Source of the DNA: CAYQQQ01 sp964420125 | GTDB lineage: Bacteria > Actinomycetota > Acidimicrobiia > Acidimicrobiales > Microtrichaceae | Direction of reading: 5' to 3' | NCBI GenBank assembly: GCA_964420125.1 | Contig: CAYQQQ010000036.1 | Span: forward strand, 1 to 35,168 | Length of the DNA stretch: 35,168 nt | Shown here: piece after piece, positions 1 through 7,673 of the stretch | Position numbering within the stretch: the first letter of the stretch is position 1 | Layout of the letters: each line of letters opens with the position of its first letter | Notes under the pieces: model-generated | The model's input: only the letters and a program-made list of their open reading frames with translations | The model's database searches: none | Told to the model about the DNA's origin: nothing | Made by a program: the position numbers and the translations under genes

Positions 1-101
1 CGGGACAGAAGATCGCGCCCAAATCTCACATCGGGGCTTGCTACACGCGCTTAGGGAGGTATGGAACGAGCGGGATCCTTCGAGCATGGTGAGGGCCGAT
101 C

Positions 102-2648
102 GTGTTGAGTGTGCACCGGCTGGGCGCCGGATCGGAGGGCTACTACCTGGACCAGGTCGTCGCCGGCGTAGAGGACTACTACGCCGGCGCAGGTGAGGCC
201 CCGGGAGAGTGGCTGGCCTCCTCAGCGCTACTGGGTCTCGAAGGGAGGGTCGACCCGGAGGATCTCCGAGCCGTTCTGCTCGGCGAGGATCCTCGATCGG
301 GCCACGGGTTGCATCACGGGGCGGGACGGTCGGTGCCGGGGTGGGATCTGACCTTCCGCGCTCCGAAGTCCGTCAGCGTCCTGTGGGGGCTCGCCGATCC
401 GGAGATCTCGGCCGCCGTCGTGGCGGCACACGAGGCGGCGGTGAAGGTCGGGCTCCGTTACGTCGAGGAGTGGGCAGGTTTCACCCGCACCGGGCGCGGC
501 GGAGCGACACGTGTCCGAGCCGAAGGCCTGATCGCCGCGGGGTTCCGGCACCGCACGTCACGTGACGGCGACCCGCATCTGCACACCCATGTGCTGGTCG
601 CCAACTCGGTGCGCACCCCGGACGGACGGTGGCGAACGCTGGACGGCCGCGGGTTGCTGGTGCACATGAAGACCGCCGGCTACATCTACGACGCTCAGCT
701 TCGCCACGAGCTGACCGAACGCCTCGGCGTCTCGTGGGGTCCGGTCGTGAACGGCCTCGCGGACATCGCCGGTATCGATGCCGAGTTCCGGGGGCTGTTC
801 TCGAAACGGCGCGGTGCGATCGAGGATCGGATGGCCGAGTGGGGGCTCACTTCGGCGAAGGCCGCTGAGGTGTCAGCGCTTGTCACCCGTCGGGCGAAGT
901 CGGGACGGGTGGAGAACACCGACGAGCTGCAACAACGGTGGCGTTCCGAGGCCGCCGAAGCCGGCTGGACCCAGCGCCCACCGGGCGCGGCCTGCGCGGC
1001 ATCGGCCGCGCAGGGAGGTGCTGAGGCATTGGTGGTCATCCCTGACCACGGTGCGGATCCTTCCGTGGTCAGGGGTGACCAGCTGTCTGACCATCTCGTC
1101 GGATCAGCGTTCGAAGTCATGTCGTCACCGGTCGGGTTGACGACCTACGCCTCGATGTTCGACCGCCGCCAGGTCATCCAACGCCTCATCGACGACCTCC
1201 CGCCGGGGCCGACTGCGGGATCTTTCGAGGAGACTGCGGATCGCTACCTCCAACGAGCGGAGGTCGTCGGCCTCGGCCAAGACCCGGTGAAGGGTGAGCG
1301 CTACTCGACCGACGAGCTGCTCGCGCTCGAACAGCGCCTCGCCGATCAGGTCCGAAGTCGACGGTTGGAGGAGCGGTCACCGGAGGTGATGCCGTCGATC
1401 GTCTGGTCGGTGTTCGAGGAGAGGCCGTCGTTGTCGGGGGAGCAGCGAGAGCTGATCAGCGGGGTGTGCCGTACCAGCGAGGCCGTAAGCGTCATCGTTG
1501 CCGGGCCCGGGACAGGCAAGACGTTCTGTCTCGACTCGATCCGCGACACGTTCCAACGCAGCGGCTACACGACGGTCGGCTGTGCCCTTTCCGCCGCCGC
1601 AGCCCATGAGCTCGAACAGGGCTCCGGGATCGAGTCGACGACGATCGCCCGGCTCCGGATCCAACTCGACCAACGCGATCGCAAGCTCGGACCCCGCAGC
1701 GTGCTCGTTGTGGACGAGGTGGGCATGGTCGGCACCCGGGCACTCGCTCCGCTGCTCGACCACGCTGCCAGCGCGGGTGCCAAGGTGATCCTCGTCGGTG
1801 ACCCGAAGCAGCTGCCGGAGATCGAAGCCGGCGGGTTTCTCCGCCACCTCGCTTCATACCCGGGAGTTCACACGCTCACCGAGAACCGTCGCCAGCGCGC
1901 CGGCTGGGAGCGCGACACCATCAAAGACCTGGCGCACGGCCGGGTCGGCGCAGCACTCGACCGCATGATCGCGAACGACGGGGTCGTGGTCGGCCACAAC
2001 GTTGACCTGGTCCGCCAACGCATGGTCGACGACTGGTTCGACCACCGCAGCAGCGGGGAGACGGCGGTGATGATGGCGAGCCGAAACAGCGACGTCGACG
2101 ATCTCAACCGGAGAGCCCATCAGCTCATGGCCACCCACGGCCACCTCCACGGCCATGCGTTGCATCTGGAGGGCCGGCCGTTCCAGATCGGCGACCGCGT
2201 GGTCTGCCTGCGCAACGACCGGCGGCTCGGTGTGCGCAACGGCACCGTCGGCGACATCACCCACATCGACCACCACCACCACACCTTCATCATCGACACC
2301 TCGGAAGGGGCCCGGCATCTCCCTGTGGAGTACCTCGAGGACGGGCACGTTCGCCACGGCTACGCCATCACCATCCACAAAGCCCAAGGAATCACATGTG
2401 ACCACGCGCTGCTGCTCGGCAGCGACGAGCTCTACCGAGAATCCGGCTACGTCGGGCTCTCACGGGGTCGTGACTCCAACCGGATCTACGCCGTCTCCAC
2501 TGCCCCCGACCCCGAGGCCCACATCCCCAAGCACCTCCGTGCCGAGCGTGAACCGCTCGAAGTGCTGGCTCACGCGCTCGAACAGAGCCACGCCCAGCAC
2601 CTCGGCATCGACCACGACGCCGAGCCCGATGTCGGGATAGGGCTGTAG
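102..2648 (+). CDS. MobF-family conjugative relaxase with RecD-like helicase (TraA/TrwC type), 848 aa
   Basis: Nicks one strand at oriT, stays covalently attached to the 5' end, and unwinds the transferred strand during conjugation. The N-terminus carries tyrosine pairs at about residues 14-15 and 26-27, as in MobF proteins, and the metal-binding three-histidine motif PHLHTH (His159, His161, His163). A superfamily-1 helicase half follows, with Walker A GPGTGKT at about 468-474, a VVDEVG Walker B near 536, and the late helicase motifs YAITIHKAQG and YVGLSRGRD between about 753 and 800. At 848 residues it is shorter than plasmid TraI/TraA proteins, so the extra C-terminal regions are absent. 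GTG start at 102 follows a GAGGG Shine-Dalgarno with 7-nt spacing. The 101 bases upstream may include oriT, but no clear nic site is recognised. The integrase follows 60 nt downstream, probably co-transcribed. Confidence 0.9.
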   Translation: MLSVHRLGAGSEGYYLDQVVAGVEDYYAGAGEAPGEWLASSALLGLEGRVDPEDLRAVLLGEDPRSGHGLHHGAGRSVPGWDLTFRAPKSVSVLWGLADPEISAAVVAAHEAAVKVGLRYVEEWAGFTRTGRGGATRVRAEGLIAAGFRHRTSRDGDPHLHTHVLVANSVRTPDGRWRTLDGRGLLVHMKTAGYIYDAQLRHELTERLGVSWGPVVNGLADIAGIDAEFRGLFSKRRGAIEDRMAEWGLTSAKAAEVSALVTRRAKSGRVENTDELQQRWRSEAAEAGWTQRPPGAACAASAAQGGAEALVVIPDHGADPSVVRGDQLSDHLVGSAFEVMSSPVGLTTYASMFDRRQVIQRLIDDLPPGPTAGSFEETADRYLQRAEVVGLGQDPVKGERYSTDELLALEQRLADQVRSRRLEERSPEVMPSIVWSVFEERPSLSGEQRELISGVCRTSEAVSVIVAGPGTGKTFCLDSIRDTFQRSGYTTVGCALSAAAAHELEQGSGIESTTIARLRIQLDQRDRKLGPRSVLVVDEVGMVGTRALAPLLDHAASAGAKVILVGDPKQLPEIEAGGFLRHLASYPGVHTLTENRRQRAGWERDTIKDLAHGRVGAALDRMIANDGVVVGHNVDLVRQRMVDDWFDHRSSGETAVMMASRNSDVDDLNRRAHQLMATHGHLHGHALHLEGRPFQIGDRVVCLRNDRRLGVRNGTVGDITHIDHHHHTFIIDTSEGARHLPVEYLEDGHVRHGYAITIHKAQGITCDHALLLGSDELYRESGYVGLSRGRDSNRIYAVSTAPDPEAHIPKHLRAEREPLEVLAHALEQSHAQHLGIDHDAEPDVGIGL

Positions 2649-2708
2649 CTTGGCTCCTGTATCGCCGCCCCCTGCGGCCTCTCCAGCAGGTATCGAGGAG
2701 CGGTAGCC

Positions 2709-3854
2709 GTGGCGATCACACGTCGGGAGAAGAACAGCGCCGGGCAGCGGTACGCGGATGGCAAGCCACGATGGCAGGTCCGTCTTCGTCGGCCCGATGG
2801 CAGCCAGTACAGCGAGACGTTCACGACCCGCAAGGCCGCCGAGCGGTGGGAGCGCGACCAGCTCACGTCCCAGGGCAACGGCGGGTGGGTCGACCCGGCG
2901 GCGGGCCGGGCGCTCCTCGCTGAGCGGGCCGAGTCGTACCTGACCGACCGACCCCGGCCCCTCGCGCCCAGGACGCTGGAGCTCTACCGCAACCTGTTGG
3001 ACCGGTTCATCCTCCCCGCGTTCGGGGACGCTCCGGTCGGCTCGATCACAACGGACGCCGTTCGGACGTGGGTCAGCCGTGTTCAGAGCGACTCCTCCGA
3101 ACTCCAGTCGGCCAAGGCCTACCGACTCCTGCGCGGCATCCTGAACGTGGCGGTCAGCGACTCTGTGATCGCCCGGAACCCCTGCGTCATCCGCGGCGCC
3201 GGCCAGGAGCGCTCAGGCGAACGGCCGCTCGCCACCGCGGAGCAGATCCACCAGCTCGCCGAAGCGATTCGCCCACACCTCCGTGCACTTGTCCTGCTCG
3301 CCGGATTCGGCGGACTGCGCCGCGGTGAGCTCCTCGGGCTACAGCGGGACGATATCGACCTGGTGGCAGGCCAGTTGACCGTCCGTCGTCAAGTCATCCA
3401 CCTCAGGGACGGCACACGAGAGGTGACGCAGCCGAAGAGCGCCGCCGGGGTTCGAACGGTCAGCCTTCCACCCTTCGTCGTCGAGGCGCTCACCGACCAC
3501 ATCGACGAATGGACGCCAGACGGTGCAGCGGCCCCGGTGTTCGTCGGGGAACGCGGCGGACGGCTCGGTCCCGTCTCGCTCCAGACCGGCTTCACCGAGG
3601 CCCGCCGGAAGACCGGTCTGACCCAGTTCACATTCCACGACCTGCGGCACGCAGCCGGCACCATGGCGGCTTGGACGGGGGCCACCACGAAGGAGCTCAT
3701 GGCCAGACTCGGCCATTCCACGCAGGACGCCGCCCTTCGCTATCAGCATGCGGCGCGAACGCGAGACGCTGAGATCGCCGAGAAGCTCGAGGCGCTCCGA
3801 TCGGAGGAGACGTTTTCGCCACCATCTCGGCACGACGTAGCGGCCGGCTCGTAG
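2709..3854 (+). CDS. Tyrosine recombinase / phage-type integrase, 381 aa
   Basis: Catalyses site-specific integration and excision of the element. The first ~60 residues form an AP2-like arm-binding domain (KPRWQVRLRRPDGSQYSETF...), followed by a SAM-like core-binding domain (about 75-160) and the catalytic domain. Catalytic residues are visible: Arg204 in GGLRRGE, His310 and Arg313 in HDLRH, His336 in LGHS, and the nucleophile Tyr345 in RYQHA. GTG start at 2709 has a GAGGAG Shine-Dalgarno 8 nt upstream. The length is normal for actinobacterial phage/ICE integrases. It reads towards the tRNA-Gly gene about 850 bp downstream, the usual layout for an integrase beside its att site. The protein looks intact. 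Confidence 0.93.
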   Translation: MAITRREKNSAGQRYADGKPRWQVRLRRPDGSQYSETFTTRKAAERWERDQLTSQGNGGWVDPAAGRALLAERAESYLTDRPRPLAPRTLELYRNLLDRFILPAFGDAPVGSITTDAVRTWVSRVQSDSSELQSAKAYRLLRGILNVAVSDSVIARNPCVIRGAGQERSGERPLATAEQIHQLAEAIRPHLRALVLLAGFGGLRRGELLGLQRDDIDLVAGQLTVRRQVIHLRDGTREVTQPKSAAGVRTVSLPPFVVEALTDHIDEWTPDGAAAPVFVGERGGRLGPVSLQTGFTEARRKTGLTQFTFHDLRHAAGTMAAWTGATTKELMARLGHSTQDAALRYQHAARTRDAEIAEKLEALRSEETFSPPSRHDVAAGS

Positions 3855-3921
3855 CGACTGGTCGGTGGGCCCGTCATCTGGCAGACGATCGTCCACCTCG
3901 TTGCGGCAGCATGGTGGCGTG

Positions 3922-4539
3922 ATGTTCTGTCCGGACTGCATGGAGAATCTCGACGACGTGCCCTCAGACAGCACCTGCCCCAGGTGCGGGGGCTTCAGCC
4001 GATCGGTTATCGCACGCGCACAGGCGGCCGAAGTGCACGCCAGCGCCGGCGAGTTCGGTCTGGGAATCACCAAGGGCGATCATCCGTCCTGGACGGAGAA
4101 ATGGCGGACCGTCCTTCACTGCCTCGATGAGCTCCGAGAGGCCTACTCGGGTGACGCCCGGCAACTGGGCCACCTTGTGATCGACAACCGGGTCTCGACC
4201 TTCTTCGTGGAGTGCGACCACTTGCGGGACTGGCTCAAGAAGGATGCGCGCGCACTCGGGAGCGCGACACAGATGGACGTCGACCGGCACTACGAACTGT
4301 CGCAACCACTCCAGCGGTGCAACGCGGTCTGCAATTCGCACAAGCACCACACACGAAGGTCAGGAATCACGGCCAGGATTCGGGACACGTCGATCACCTC
4401 CACCGGCGCACGCGTGACGATCGAGGTCGACCGGGCGACCGCCGACGCGACCAAGGTCGACGCGCTCGACCTCGCAGAGGAGTGCGTAGCCTGCTGGCGC
4501 TCGTTCTTCGAGGCGTTCGGCATCCCCGAAGTCGGATGA
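3922..4539 (+). CDS. Zinc-ribbon protein of unknown function, cargo of the integrated element, 205 aa
   Basis: The start is placed at ATG 3922 because the sequence from there opens with a zinc ribbon (Cys3 and Cys6 of CPDC, then CPRC at about residues 19-22); the frame is open further upstream, but that stretch is not conserved-looking. No good Shine-Dalgarno is seen. The middle and C-terminal part is helical and contains FFVECDHLRDWLKKD (about 89-103) followed by CNAVCNSHKHH (about 133-143). I recall a similar pattern (HLRDW...CxxxCNxxKH) in uncharacterised proteins of phages and mobile elements, but I cannot name the family. The all-helical character and K-H motif are loosely HEPN-like, without a clear R-x4-6-H. 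Its position between the integrase and the att site makes it accessory cargo. A defence or toxin role is speculation. Confidence 0.6.
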   Translation: MFCPDCMENLDDVPSDSTCPRCGGFSRSVIARAQAAEVHASAGEFGLGITKGDHPSWTEKWRTVLHCLDELREAYSGDARQLGHLVIDNRVSTFFVECDHLRDWLKKDARALGSATQMDVDRHYELSQPLQRCNAVCNSHKHHTRRSGITARIRDTSITSTGARVTIEVDRATADATKVDALDLAEECVACWRSFFEAFGIPEVG

Positions 4540-4605
4540 GGCGCGTGTCGGTGTCGGCGACGGGCGTTGCAGAGGGGGCGGCCCTTCGAACGGGCGCCTC
4601 AGGTG

Positions 4606-4627
4606 TGTGCAACATCTGTGCAACATC
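4606..4627 (+). repeat. Perfect 11-bp tandem repeat, candidate integrase arm-binding sites
   Basis: TGTGCAACATC occurs twice back to back (4606-4616 and 4617-4627) in the non-coding gap between the last element gene and the tRNA-Gly gene. Arm-type sites of tyrosine integrases are short direct repeats flanking the core att site, and this repeat is about 75 bp from the tRNA 3' end, a suitable distance. No other copy was noticed in the window. Confidence 0.5.
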
Positions 4628-4665
4628 GGGGATCCGGTCAGGGCCGGCGACGACCCCCGGAACGA

Positions 4666-4693
4666 CGAGACCCCTGCCGTAGCAGGGGTCTCG
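4666..4693 (-). terminator. Strong hairpin downstream of tRNA-Gly
   Basis: A perfect 12-bp inverted repeat, CGAGACCCCTGC (4666-4677) and GCAGGGGTCTCG (4682-4693), encloses a CGTA loop. On the minus strand it lies 7 nt past the tRNA 3' end, so it probably terminates or processes the tRNA transcript. A pronounced U-tract is lacking. If recombination occurs inside the tRNA, this hairpin belongs to the element side of the junction. Confidence 0.6.
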
Positions 4694-4699
4694 CACCAG

Positions 4700-4770
4700 A
4701 GCGGGTGACGAGAATCGAACTCGCACTGTCAGCTTGGGAAGCTGAAGTTCTACCATTGAACTACACCCGC
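4700..4770 (-). tRNA. tRNA-Gly (anticodon CCC)
   Basis: Read on the minus strand, the sequence folds as a cloverleaf. The acceptor is GCGGGTG paired with CACCCGC. The anticodon stem is TCAGC/GCTGA with loop TTCCCAA, giving anticodon CCC. The T-arm contains GTTCGATTC. The discriminator base is U, and CCA is not encoded. It is the likely attB of the element to its left, whose integrase gene points towards it. Confidence 0.92.
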
Positions 4771-4812
4771 GAGACTCGCCGACCACGACCGCGCCCGGCG
4801 AGAGCGGCCATC

Positions 4813-4818
4813 ACTGTA
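4813..4818 (-). promoter_or_regulatory. Probable -10 element for tRNA-Gly
   Basis: TACAGT on the minus strand lies about 43 nt upstream of the mature tRNA 5' end. The matching -35 (around CTGCCT) is weak. The rest of the gap up to the methyltransferase end at 4954 shows nothing else recognisable. Confidence 0.35.
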
Positions 4819-4953
4819 GCCGGGCCCCGGCGTGAGGCAGGTGCGCCGCCGCCTGGCGTCGACTCGGGGCACTCGGGCGGTCATGACATCGCACGCCTGC
4901 GACGCGAGGAACGCCGGTCGCCGTTCGTGACCACCAGCGAGGAACCCTGCCTC

Positions 4954-5592
4954 TCAGGTGGGGAGGCACGCGACCACCGACAGCACGGAGCCTCGCCGGC
5001 CCTCGTGCTCACCGACGGCGACGTCGGGGAACCCGTGGCGTCGGCACAGCTCCCCGAACGAGTCGGCCTGCTCGGGTGTCCAGCCATGGCTGGCGGCGCC
5101 TGCCGCTTCTGTGTCGCGGATGCGACGTTCCACAGCGACGAGGCGACCGCTCGGTGCGAGCACGCGACGCGCTTCCTGGAGGCCGGCCTCGACGTCGGAC
5201 CAGTGATGAACGGTGGACAGGGACCACACGACGGTCGCCCACCCGTCCTCGACGGGCAGCGACTCGGCCGTCCCGATCCGCCAGTCGAGCGCGGCGTCGG
5301 AGCGCCAGCGGGCACGTGCGACGCGCAGCATCACCGGTGCCGGATCGACGCCGATCACCTCGGCCCCGACAGCCTCGGCCGCTCGGGCTGCGACGCCGGG
5401 CCCGCAACCGACGTCGAGGACGTGATCGCCGAGCCGCACACCGGCGAGGTCGACCGCCAGACGGGCAGCGCGGTCGCGACCGAACAGGAACGACACGGCG
5501 GCAACGAACCCGCTGATTCCCGAGAAGCCCGGGTGAGACGCATGGTGGTTGGGGGCGAGCTGGATGTCGGACGGGCCGGGTCGAGGGTTCAT
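4954..5592 (-). CDS. Class I SAM-dependent methyltransferase, 212 aa
   Basis: A Rossmann-type methyltransferase of unknown substrate. Motif I VLDVGCGPG (about 58-66) binds S-adenosylmethionine, followed by the acidic GVDPAP segment of motif II, a VVWSLSTVHHW motif IV-like segment and RVLAPSGRLVAVERR (motif VI). The family alkylates small molecules such as quinones or natural products. The frame is open up to 5670, but ATG 5592 is preferred: it lies 7 nt past a candidate -10 (CATGGT) of a promoter with a TTGACG -35 and 19-bp spacing, implying a leaderless mRNA. It is divergent from a MerR-family gene that probably controls it. The N-terminal helix resembles those of ubiE-like methyltransferases acting on hydrophobic substrates. 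Confidence 0.85.
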   Translation of the reverse strand: MNPRPGPSDIQLAPNHHASHPGFSGISGFVAAVSFLFGRDRAARLAVDLAGVRLGDHVLDVGCGPGVAARAAEAVGAEVIGVDPAPVMLRVARARWRSDAALDWRIGTAESLPVEDGWATVVWSLSTVHHWSDVEAGLQEARRVLAPSGRLVAVERRIRDTEAAGAASHGWTPEQADSFGELCRRHGFPDVAVGEHEGRRGSVLSVVACLPT

Positions 5593-5599
5593 GTGGATC

Positions 5600-5630
5600 A
5601 CCATGACAGTTGAAGCCGGGTTCACGTCAA
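5600..5630 (-). promoter_or_regulatory. MerR-type promoter/operator between the methyltransferase and merR-like gene
   Basis: On the minus strand TTGACG (5630-5625) is separated by 19 bp from CATGGT (5605-5600). MerR-family activators typically act on promoters with this overlong 19-20-bp spacer. An interrupted dyad lies in the spacer (TTGA at 5610-5613 with TCAA at 5627-5630; TGAA and TTCA inside). The start codon of the methyltransferase is 7 nt past the -10. Confidence 0.5.
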
Positions 5631-5659
5631 GCCATGCTGGATCCATCGACCCAGACGCC

Positions 5660-6079
5660 ATGCTTCCCATCGGCGAGGCCGCCGAGCTCGTCGGTGTCGC
5701 TCCCTCGACCCTGCGGTACTACGAACGACGGGGCTTGGCGACGGCCGACGCGCGCGTCTCCGGACAACGGCGCTACGCGTGGGCCACGGTGCGCCGCTTG
5801 GAGTTCGTGCAGATGCTGCAGGACGCCTGCCTGTCGCTCGACGACATCCACGGCATCCTCGAAGCGGAGGACAACGCGGCGTGGAAGGCGATCGCCCGCC
5901 AACGCCTGGCCCGACTCGACGAGGACATCACCAGGCTCTGCCGATCGAGAGACCTGCTCGCCGCCGCCCTGCACTGCCGCTACGACCATCCCCTCGACGA
6001 ATGCCGGATCATGAACGACGAGATCGACCGGCGACTCGCCCAAGCCGAGGCGGGGGCACCCCCCGGCGAGCAGGGATGA
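5660..6079 (+). CDS. MerR-family transcriptional regulator, 139 aa
   Basis: The winged helix-turn-helix begins immediately (IGEAAELVGVAPSTLRYYERRGL, residues 4-26), with the second wing at RRYAWATVRRLEFV (38-50). The dimerisation coiled coil spans about 79-104. The short C-terminus contains Cys106, His110 and Cys115, which could bind metal or respond to redox stress, but similar C-termini occur in many uncharacterised MerR proteins, so the effector is unknown. ATG 5660 matches the usual N-terminal boundary of the family; ATG 5603 would add 19 poorly conserved residues and put the operator inside the gene. No strong Shine-Dalgarno precedes either start. It likely regulates the divergent methyltransferase. 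Confidence 0.85.
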   Translation: MLPIGEAAELVGVAPSTLRYYERRGLATADARVSGQRRYAWATVRRLEFVQMLQDACLSLDDIHGILEAEDNAAWKAIARQRLARLDEDITRLCRSRDLLAAALHCRYDHPLDECRIMNDEIDRRLAQAEAGAPPGEQG

Positions 6080-6126
6080 CGACGCCATGAGTACGCCGAG
6101 CGCTCGTCTGCATCGCTGACGCACGC

Positions 6127-6915
6127 CTACCCCTCGCTCGGCTGCGACGGACCACGGTGGGCGGACAGCGCCCCGGAAGGGTCCAGGATGGCCGCGCCCG
6201 GGAGCTCCAGGCGGTGGGCGGCCAGCAGGTCGGCGTCCGCCAGCAACGCCAGCGTGGGGCCGTCGGCAACGATCCTGCCGCCGTCGAGGATGACGGCCCG
6301 AGGGCAGAGCTCGGCTGCGTACAGCAGGTCGTGGGTGACGACCAGGGTGGTCTGCTCGGTCGCCACGATGAGCTCGGCGAGCTCACGGCGCGCGACCGGG
6401 TCCAGGTTGGCCGAGGGCTCGTCGAACACCAGCAGGCTCGGCTGCATCGCCAGCACGGTCGCCAACGCCACCCGGCGCCGCTGGCCGAAGCTCAGGTGGT
6501 GCGGCGGCCGATCGGCGACATCGCCCATTGCCACCGCCGAGAGCGCCTCGTCGACCCGACCCTCGAGGTCGTCTCCTCGCAGGCCGTAGTTCGCCGGACC
6601 GAAGGCCACGTCCTGGCCAACCGTCGGCATGAACAGCTGGTCGTCGGGGTCCTGGAAGACGATTCCGACCCGGCGGCGCACCTCGGCGAGGTTGGCATCG
6701 TCGAGTGGCAGGCCGGCCACCTCCACGGTTCCCGAGTCGGCACGGAGGATGCCGTTGAGGTGCAGCACCAACGTCGTCTTGCCCGAGCCGTTGGGCCCGA
6801 GGATGGCCACCCGCTCGCCGCTGGCCACGGTGAGGTCGAGAGAGTGCAGGGCGCGGTGACCATCGGGATAGCTGAAGCTCACCTCACGGAGCCGCAACGC
6901 CATCTCATCGCTCAT
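6127..6915 (-). CDS. cbiO: Cobalt/nickel ECF transporter ATPase CbiO, 262 aa
   Basis: ATP-hydrolysing subunit of a group I ECF importer for Co2+ or Ni2+. It has Walker A GPNGSGKTT (40-48), the CbiO-type Q-loop VFQDPDDQLF (87-95), the ABC signature LSFGQ (141-145), Walker B LLVFDEP (161-167) and switch His195. It is the last gene of a cbiM - PDGLE - cbiQ - cbiO operon. Its ATG at 6915 overlaps the cbiQ stop as ATGA, implying translational coupling. As the only ATPase in the operon it presumably works as a homodimer under CbiQ. Confidence 0.93.
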   Translation of the reverse strand: MSDEMALRLREVSFSYPDGHRALHSLDLTVASGERVAILGPNGSGKTTLVLHLNGILRADSGTVEVAGLPLDDANLAEVRRRVGIVFQDPDDQLFMPTVGQDVAFGPANYGLRGDDLEGRVDEALSAVAMGDVADRPPHHLSFGQRRRVALATVLAMQPSLLVFDEPSANLDPVARRELAELIVATEQTTLVVTHDLLYAAELCPRAVILDGGRIVADGPTLALLADADLLAAHRLELPGAAILDPSGALSAHRGPSQPSEG

Positions 6916-7673
6916 CGCCACAAGGCGAGCGCAGCGGCCGCCCACGCCGTCGCCGGCCACGCGACCGCCGGGAACCACTGCTGCGGCTGGTCGCTGCGGA
7001 TGCTCGGCGGGAAGGAGCCGGTGAACCCACGGGCGACCATGGCGTGGTGGACCCGCTCCCCCCGCTCGAAGGATCGCACGAACAAGGTCCCCGCCGTGGT
7101 GGCGACAGCCCGTGCCTGCCACAGCCACCGCGGGTCGTCGCCGCGGGACACACGGGCCACCTGCAGGCGATGGAGCTCGCCGGCGACGAGGTCGAGGTAC
7201 CGGACCATGAAGCCGGCGATCACGCACAGCACCCGAGGTACGCGCAGTCGCTCGAGACCGGCGAGGACGTCCGACGCGGGGGTGGACCACGCCAGCACCA
7301 CCGCTGCGGCAGTTCCCAGGGTCGCCTTGGCGAGGATCGACCAGGCCGCCCAGGCCCCGGGGATCGACACCGCCACCCCCAACACGTCACGATGCGGCTC
7401 GGCGCCCAGGAACGGCAGCGCCAGAGCGAAGACCACGAAGGGCGCCGCGAGGAGCATCCGGCGGCCGAGCACCCGCACGGGCAGTCGAGCCGACACGACG
7501 GCTGCCCCGACCAGCGCTGCGTACACGGCGAAGGCCGACAGGGCGGTGGGGGGGGTGACCACCACCGCCAGGAGCAGGCCGACCAGGCACACCAACTTGA
7601 CCGTCGCGTCCAAGCCGTGGACCGGGGTGCTCCGCTGTGCGTGCAACGACCCGGTCACGGGCGGGCCGCTCAC
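6912..7673 (-). CDS. cbiQ: ECF transporter transmembrane coupling subunit CbiQ (EcfT), 253 aa
   Basis: The membrane component couples CbiO ATP hydrolysis to CbiM. There are about five hydrophobic segments (for example KLVCLVGLLLAVVV near 26-40). The C-terminal cytoplasmic helices end with the EcfT coupling motif Ala-Arg-Gly in RVHHAMVARGF, near residue 215. The frame is open much further upstream, but GTG 7673 overlaps the PDGLE gene stop as GTGA and gives a family-typical length. It overlaps cbiO by 4 nt. Confidence 0.9.
   Translation of the reverse strand: MSGPPVTGSLHAQRSTPVHGLDATVKLVCLVGLLLAVVVTPPTALSAFAVYAALVGAAVVSARLPVRVLGRRMLLAAPFVVFALALPFLGAEPHRDVLGVAVSIPGAWAAWSILAKATLGTAAAVVLAWSTPASDVLAGLERLRVPRVLCVIAGFMVRYLDLVAGELHRLQVARVSRGDDPRWLWQARAVATTAGTLFVRSFERGERVHHAMVARGFTGSFPPSIRSDQPQQWFPAVAWPATAWAAAALALWR

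Larger units (their letters stand above)
1..4745. mobile_element. Right end of a tRNA-Gly-integrated conjugative/mobilizable element (partial)
   Basis: A MobF relaxase, a tyrosine integrase, one cargo gene and a putative integrase arm-site repeat lie in tandem and run up to the 3' end of a tRNA-Gly gene. Tyrosine integrases of actinobacterial elements commonly recombine in the 3' part of tRNA genes and usually sit next to the att site, as here. The intact tRNA would mark the right end, and the other att copy should lie left of base 1. No second copy of the tRNA 3' segment is visible in bases 1-4600, and no type IV secretion, FtsK-like translocase or replication gene is in view, so element class and size are unknown. 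The right boundary at about 4745 is approximate. Confidence 0.6.

Noticed and set aside
4567..5613. 348-aa plus-strand ORF
   Set aside because: It runs through the tRNA gene and antisense to the methyltransferase; composition is that of a GC-rich shadow frame.
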